Shown here one piece after another: positions 59,521 to 64,000 of a stretch of DNA of 64,000 bases. Numbering within the stretch: position 1 is the stretch's first letter; each line of letters opens with the position of its first letter. This stretch comes from Owenia fusiformis (lineage: Eukaryota; Annelida; Polychaeta; Sabellida; Oweniidae), in contig CAIIXF020000002.1 of the NCBI GenBank assembly GCA_903813345.2, positions 6,315,772 to 6,379,771 of the forward strand, given 5' to 3'. Made by a program: the position numbers and the translations under genes. The notes beneath the pieces were generated by a model. That model searched no databases. It was given only the letters and a program-made list of their open reading frames with translations, and was not told where the DNA came from.

Positions 59521-60420
59521 CACTCAAAGGGATGATGTCCAAACATGAATGGTTGTGAACTGTTATAAATAAACCTCCTCCCAACTCATATAACCAGAGA
59601 GATCTGAAAATCATTTGGACGGTGGGCTAAAAAATGTGCTCATGAAAAAATTTAGGGAGTAATTTTGAAATTTCGGGCCCCATATCTGAAAATGTGGGCC
59701 CAATTTCATAGAAATAGGCTCAAATATAAAACAATGCCAAGTAATGGCTTGTTACCTAGATTACCCAATTTATGTGGTAAGAAACAAATTTTAGGCCCTA
59801 AAACCCTCAAATTGTTTTGGAAACACCAATTGCCCCCCCCCCCACCAGGTTCGTCAGTGAACCCACTACATAAACAACATGTTTGACTAAGAAATATCAT
59901 AATTTACCCCATTCCCCATCCCCCTACAAAATTACCTTCGTTCTGCAACAGATGACGATCAAGCACCACCCTAAAGTCAAGATGTCTAGATGCTTGACGG
60001 AAAACTAAGAGTGGCTCAATGCTCATTTATAAGTGCAGATGTATTAATTTAGTCATTTCATCATCAATTCTACCCTCAAGTTATTCACAAGTGAGGAAGG
60101 CAATGTCTTGAATGGCCTTCTCAAAAAACACCAAATTAATCGACAGATTCTTGAGCATCCAAAACAGCCGCTTAGTGATCATTTATAATCATAACGTGTG
60201 ACTTTATTACTTCGGTTACAGCATAATCAGTTTGGCTGCATGCTTGGATGGTCACATCGTTGATAAGACATTTTATTGGTTTCGACTTGATGTACTAAGT
60301 CAGAGTGACCATTATTTACTATTCCTTGACGAGTTGGACTTTGAATCTCAAAATGAGTGCAATTCGGATTTATCAAAGTCTGATTTATCTCAAGCTTGAT
60401 CGCTTTTGCCTCTCCATCTA

Positions 60421-60535
60421 ATGCCTGGGTCACATTTGCTACGATTCATGAGTGTTTTGTTCAATTCAGTTTTCAACAAAATACTCAATAGGCTGGGCGC
60501 CGGCTGATGTATCGCAGCAAATATGGCCCAGGCAT
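60421..60535. mobile_element. M5 MITE, 115 bp, with an inner hairpin
   Basis: The outer inverted repeats are ATGCCTGGGTCACATTTGCT against AGCAAATATGGCCCAGGCAT. Inside, GAGTGTTTTGTT (60450-60461) pairs with AACAAAATACTC (60475-60486), next to the palindrome GGCGCC. The strand can fold as a stem carrying a second hairpin. Confidence 0.82.
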
Positions 60536-60596
60536 AACTGAAATGAGTGAACTCCTTGTGTTTTGTGAAAGCAATACATCTTTGATCTTAAATGAT

Positions 60597-60965
60597 ATGG
60601 CTCTTGCATAAGATGGCATGACTCTGCATGATATGAAGGGCATGACTATTGGTGGGAGGCATGACTACTAAAGTAGAAAGCCAAATGTCATGACTGCTGC
60701 AAGAAAGGTTGTGACTAATATATAAAAGGAATGTCACATGATGTAAGGCCAAGACTGATATAACGAATGGTATGACTGATATTGCAAATTTCATGACTGT
60801 TACAAGAAAGGGCATGACTTTTAAATGAAAGTCATAATTATTGCAGAAAATAGCATGACTGCTGTATGAAAGGCCATGACTGATGCAGCGAATGGCATGA
60901 CTGTTACAAGAAAGGGTATGACTTGGTATGACTGATACAGAAAGCAGCATACTTTATGTTATGAC
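60597..60965. repeat. Degenerate gcatgactg tandem (~20 bp period)
   Basis: Some 17 units of the form ggcatgactgttacaagaaa occur with heavy divergence; the 120-codon minus-strand frame is a by-product. Confidence 0.75.
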
Positions 60966-61532
60966 TGCTAGAGAAGAGGACTCGCTAGAGAAGAGGACTT
61001 ACTACATCGAGACATAATAAGAAATCAGTTAATGTGTTTTCTATGACCAGATTGTCTTATTATATCCTGTGATTTATGGACCTTGATTTATGGATTCGTC
61101 GGTTATTAGATCATACATTTAATCAATAGGGGCGATTAAGTCCATCACGGAAAATACAGCCACGATTACTCCTAACACGTCCTCAATTAGATAAAAAAAA
61201 AAAAAATCAACAATGAGCAACAATGAAAAAACTATACTTAACCTTGAAAATTATGTAGAAAAATTTCAGATAGTATATAAGACATTATCAATGAATATTG
61301 TGAAAATTCATGACATCGGGGTGTTTTACGGACGGACTACAAATGAAAAATGCCAGAGCATGGTTTGTGGATGTTTGATATAATAATGAAGGCGACATAC
61401 CCATACATGATCTGCTATAGATCTTCAATATTGGACATTAAGGCCCATTGGGAACCTTATTAAAACAAGATTATTTTATCAGTTAATGATTCTATCAAAT
61501 GGGCAAGCTAAATCAAAAGTTATATACATTTT

Positions 61533-61738
61533 CAGTGATCTCCCCGGCATTAAAGCAAGTGGGCGCAGCACCCACCTGAGATTTTGAAAATAGGCTTGCA
61601 CCCACCTGAAAATCCATTTGCACCTACTTGAAAATGAGAAATATCATGTAAAATTGGCATATTTTGACCGCTTTTTGTCTGAATTGTGAAAATGAAAAAT
61701 TTGCACTTACCTGAGAAAAAATCCTGAGGAGATCACTG
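61533..61738 (+). mobile_element. M4 MITE, second copy, also 206 bp
   Basis: It has the same length and orientation as the copy at 14963. The inverted ends cagtgatctccccggcat and atcctgaggagatcactg are intact. Flanks ATTTT and ATTTA agree at four of five bases. Confidence 0.8.
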
Positions 61739-61772
61739 ATTTATATATAATAACTTATAATTGTAATTCATA

Positions 61773-61965
61773 CAGTAAGACCTAGATATCCGAACACCTC
61801 TCATATCTGAATGCAGCACCAATATGAACACCAACAGCGCCAATATGAACACCCGCAGCGCCAATATGAACACCCGCAGCTTCAATATGAACACCCGCAG
61901 GGCCAATATGAACACCCGCAGCGCCAATATGAACACCCGCAGCGCCAATATGAACACTTTTGTCT
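61773..61965 (+). mobile_element. M1 MITE with an internal 21-bp minisatellite
   Basis: It starts TA|CAGTAAGACCTAGATATCCG and ends at gaacacttttgtctggtccc. Its central tgaacacc motif has expanded into the array at 61820-61960. Confidence 0.75.
61820..61960. repeat. 21-bp minisatellite (6.7 copies)
   Basis: The unit caatatgaacacccgcagcgc recurs every 21 bp, starting at 61820. Because 21 is a multiple of three, both strands stay open, which gives spurious seven-residue peptide repeats (RQYEHPQ on plus, VHIGAAG on minus). Confidence 0.92.
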
Positions 61966-62602
61966 GGTCCCAGTTGCATTCAGATTATTGAAGTATCATT
62001 TTGAACATCTGAATTTAGAACAAAAGTCATCTCTTTATTTTTTGGCAGAGAAATAGAAATTTCAGATTTGGAAATATTCTGAACATAATTTTGTGAATTT
62101 CTTTCTTTAAGCTTATGACTATGCTGAGTTTATTAAATTATAAGCCAAGTAGGATTCTTAGACATTCAGTTCCATTAATAACCTTAAAGGAAAATAATTA
62201 TATTTATCAGAAATATGATTTACTAGAATGCATGAATAGATATTCTCATGCAATATGTTATTAAATGGAATTTTGATGGATGAAATCATAGTTTTTTAGA
62301 CATATGAGATTTCTTACAATCAAATGGTCTTAATGAAGTGTGACATTTACTAGAACGTAGCATGCACGCTTGATCCATGTGAATCATATCTTTGACACTA
62401 TCAGAAAGCACTTTGGAGCATGTTTTGTAAAATGGCCATAAAATCATGACCATTTGGGATAGACCAATGAGACTTGGGAGAACGAAGAACATTGAACAAG
62501 GTTTAATTGTGCGAATTAGGATTTTAGACTTGCTGGATGGCTGAGTTATTAACATTTGTTTGGGTTACCTTTTTTGGGTCACCATGTAGTTAATTAACAT
62601 AC

Positions 62603-62688
62603 AAAATGTCACCACCTGCAATTTGTTACAGACACAGAATACTGACCACCAAACACCATCCACAAAAAAGTTGGAAACTATAACGATA
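62603..62688 (+). mobile_element. M2 MITE, left part (split by the mariner)
   Basis: It begins aaaatgtcaccacctgcaatttgttacag and runs to aactataacga. The remainder resumes at 63795 after the mariner. Confidence 0.8.
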
Positions 62689-63794
62689 CGAGGGGTGATC
62701 CAAAAGTCTTGGACGCCTCGCTCTAACTTTGCTATTTTCTAATATAATTACATGAAACTTTCAGATAATAAAGATCAACATCTTAACAACTTTGTGTATA
62801 AGTTTCACCAGAAAATAATATATTTTAGCTACTTTTCTAAATATTTTTAAATACCGGGTCCCTGCCACCCGGAACGGTATTTAAATATAGCAAATCACGT
62901 CACAACTGTTAATATGGCAAATACCAGTGCAGGTGCAGGTGCACAGCCTAATACCAGTCATGATATGAGAGATTTTCCGATTTTCAATCTGATTGTCATC
63001 TGCCATCATCATCTTCACATATTAAGACCTACTTTTCTAATATTTTAAACAAATTTGAACACAATTTTCGTACTGCTTTACCAATGAATGTAAGACATTC
63101 ATGAAACTGCCATTGCTTATGTGATACAAATGCTGCTGGAGTGCCAATCTAAACCTTATCCAATGAATAAAAACGTTTTCTTTCAACGTTTTCTTTCAAC
63201 CCTCCTTTTCAACTTGGAGAAAAGGAAGAAATTCACACGGAGCCATATCTAGACTGCATCGTGCATATGGTAGCTGCTCAAGGTCAATAATAGTGAGAAT
63301 ATGTTTGTAGTATTCTTTGTTCCACTTTGATTTTTTCATGTTCTGCATTTCAGCAGTCATCTTGGAGCACAAATGATACCAGAATGAGGGTTGCTTGTCT
63401 GATGTCATTTTCTTTGAATTTGACATATATTGCCATCGTCATATGTGACATTATAATTAAAACATAATTACACGGTGGCCTAGTAACAAAGGAAGTAAAC
63501 TAACATGGTTTAACACTCAAAATTCAAAGAAAGATAGTGGTCAAGACTTGCGAAACAAGTCAAATGGCGGCAACATTTAAGGCTGAAAGTTGCCATGTGT
63601 GAATACCGTTCCGGGTGGCAGGGTCCCTCTATTAAAAACTATCTAGAAAACTACATAAAATATATCATTTCTCCATGAAATTAATACACAAAGTAGTTAA
63701 GTTGTTGGTCTTTATTATTGGGAAGTTTGAAGTAATTTTATCAAAAACCAACAAAATTAGAGCAGGGCGTCCAAGACTTTTGGATCACCCCTCG
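62689..63794 (-). mobile_element. mariner-type element relic, 1106 bp, ~190-bp terminal inverted repeats
   Basis: The ends CGAGGGGTGATCCAAAAGTC and its inverse are flanked by TA. Inverted similarity continues for about 190 bp through the motif ccctgccacccggaacggtat. A minus-strand frame contains the C-terminal mariner signature DMAPCEFLPFLQVEKEG (the S-P-D-x-A-P-C-D-F-F type). The N-terminal and first catalytic regions are missing, so it is an internally deleted copy. It sits at a TA inside an M2 MITE (cgata / tatgtcac). Confidence 0.88.
63030..63426 (-). pseudogene. mariner transposase remnant
   Basis: The minus-strand frame opens at 63426 and reads through LDMAPCEFLPFLQVEKEG to a stop at 63196. 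Below it, in another frame, NGSFMNVLHSLVKQYENCVQ resembles the mariner C-terminus (W/F...RYEKCV). Only the third catalytic Asp region is recognisable, so the gene is broken by internal deletion and frameshift. Confidence 0.6.
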
Positions 63795-63832
63795 TATGTC
63801 ACAAATTCTGGGGTGATGTGAAAAATTATAGA
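63795..63832 (+). mobile_element. M2 MITE, right part
   Basis: tatgtcacaaattctggggtgatgtgaaaa completes the M2 copy that begins at 62603; compare the intact copy at 51150-51275. Confidence 0.75.
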
Positions 63833-64000
63833 AATACTAGAAAATCATGCAATTCATTCAATGTTTAGAAAGAGATACGTAAAATATACATCAGAAGAAA
63901 TAGGACACAAATTGTTTGTCATTCATTATCATTCCAATTGATTAATTTTTGAGATATAATCTACTGAGCGCATCTACCGCAATTTAGTGCTCGAAAATCT

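Larger units (their letters stand above)
56856..64000. other. 5' intron or upstream DNA of the putative teneurin gene
   Basis: No coding exon is supported here. The stretch holds one R1 copy, M3, M4, M5 and M1 MITEs, tandem arrays and a mariner relic nested in an M2 copy. A non-coding first exon and the promoter may lie here or further right. I could not identify a TATA or initiator element with confidence. Confidence 0.4.

Noticed and set aside
61733-62056. Open frames on both strands with seven-residue peptide repeats
   Set aside because: They are produced by the 21-bp minisatellite, whose period is a multiple of three.

Overview
The window is an AT-rich, intron-dominated piece of an animal nuclear genome. 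It has spliced coding exons with canonical GT-AG borders, a protein-coding hAT transposase gene and dense small DNA transposons. There are no operons, ribosome-binding sites or prokaryotic signals. A bilaterian invertebrate fits best, possibly a marine lophotrochozoan; that placement is an inference from the overall look of the repeats, not from a diagnostic gene.

Minus strand: three exons (56855-56647, 50638-50279, 13548-13219) join in consistent phase 1 and encode about 288 residues. The product has an acidic SDSDNEE patch, a poly-proline stretch and a TGSGTVY motif, and I read it as the N-terminal cytoplasmic domain of a teneurin (Ten-m/TENM). The introns are very long (about 6 kb, 36.7 kb, and more than 13 kb running off the left edge). 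The transmembrane segment and extracellular region would lie beyond base 1. The right-hand 7 kb is 5' intron or upstream DNA.

Plus strand, nested in the 36.7-kb intron: a six-exon hAT-superfamily gene (34975-38238, 733 residues) of the ZNF862/KIAA1586 type. Its zinc-finger ligands, DDE-like residues and C-terminal dimerisation region are intact. The first intron uses a GC-AG border, and a poly(A) signal follows the stop codon. I found no terminal inverted repeats or target duplication around it.

The rest is repeats. (i) A 1.2-kb hAT deletion derivative (10594-11801) has an 8-bp target duplication and BED-finger exon remnants. (ii) A 3.3-kb foldback element (24548-27821) has about 0.8-kb arms and a 172-bp satellite core, which is interrupted by a 376-bp promoter-like insertion with an 11-bp target duplication. 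(iii) A 1.1-kb mariner relic (62689-63794) is inserted into an older MITE. (iv) Seven small MITE families are present. (v) A roughly 140-165-bp repeat, here R1, occurs at least 23 times with a strong strand bias (19 plus, 4 minus). (vi) There are many minisatellites, several of which appear to have grown out of the M1 MITE. R1 and the foldback/satellite element are the best candidates for something undescribed.
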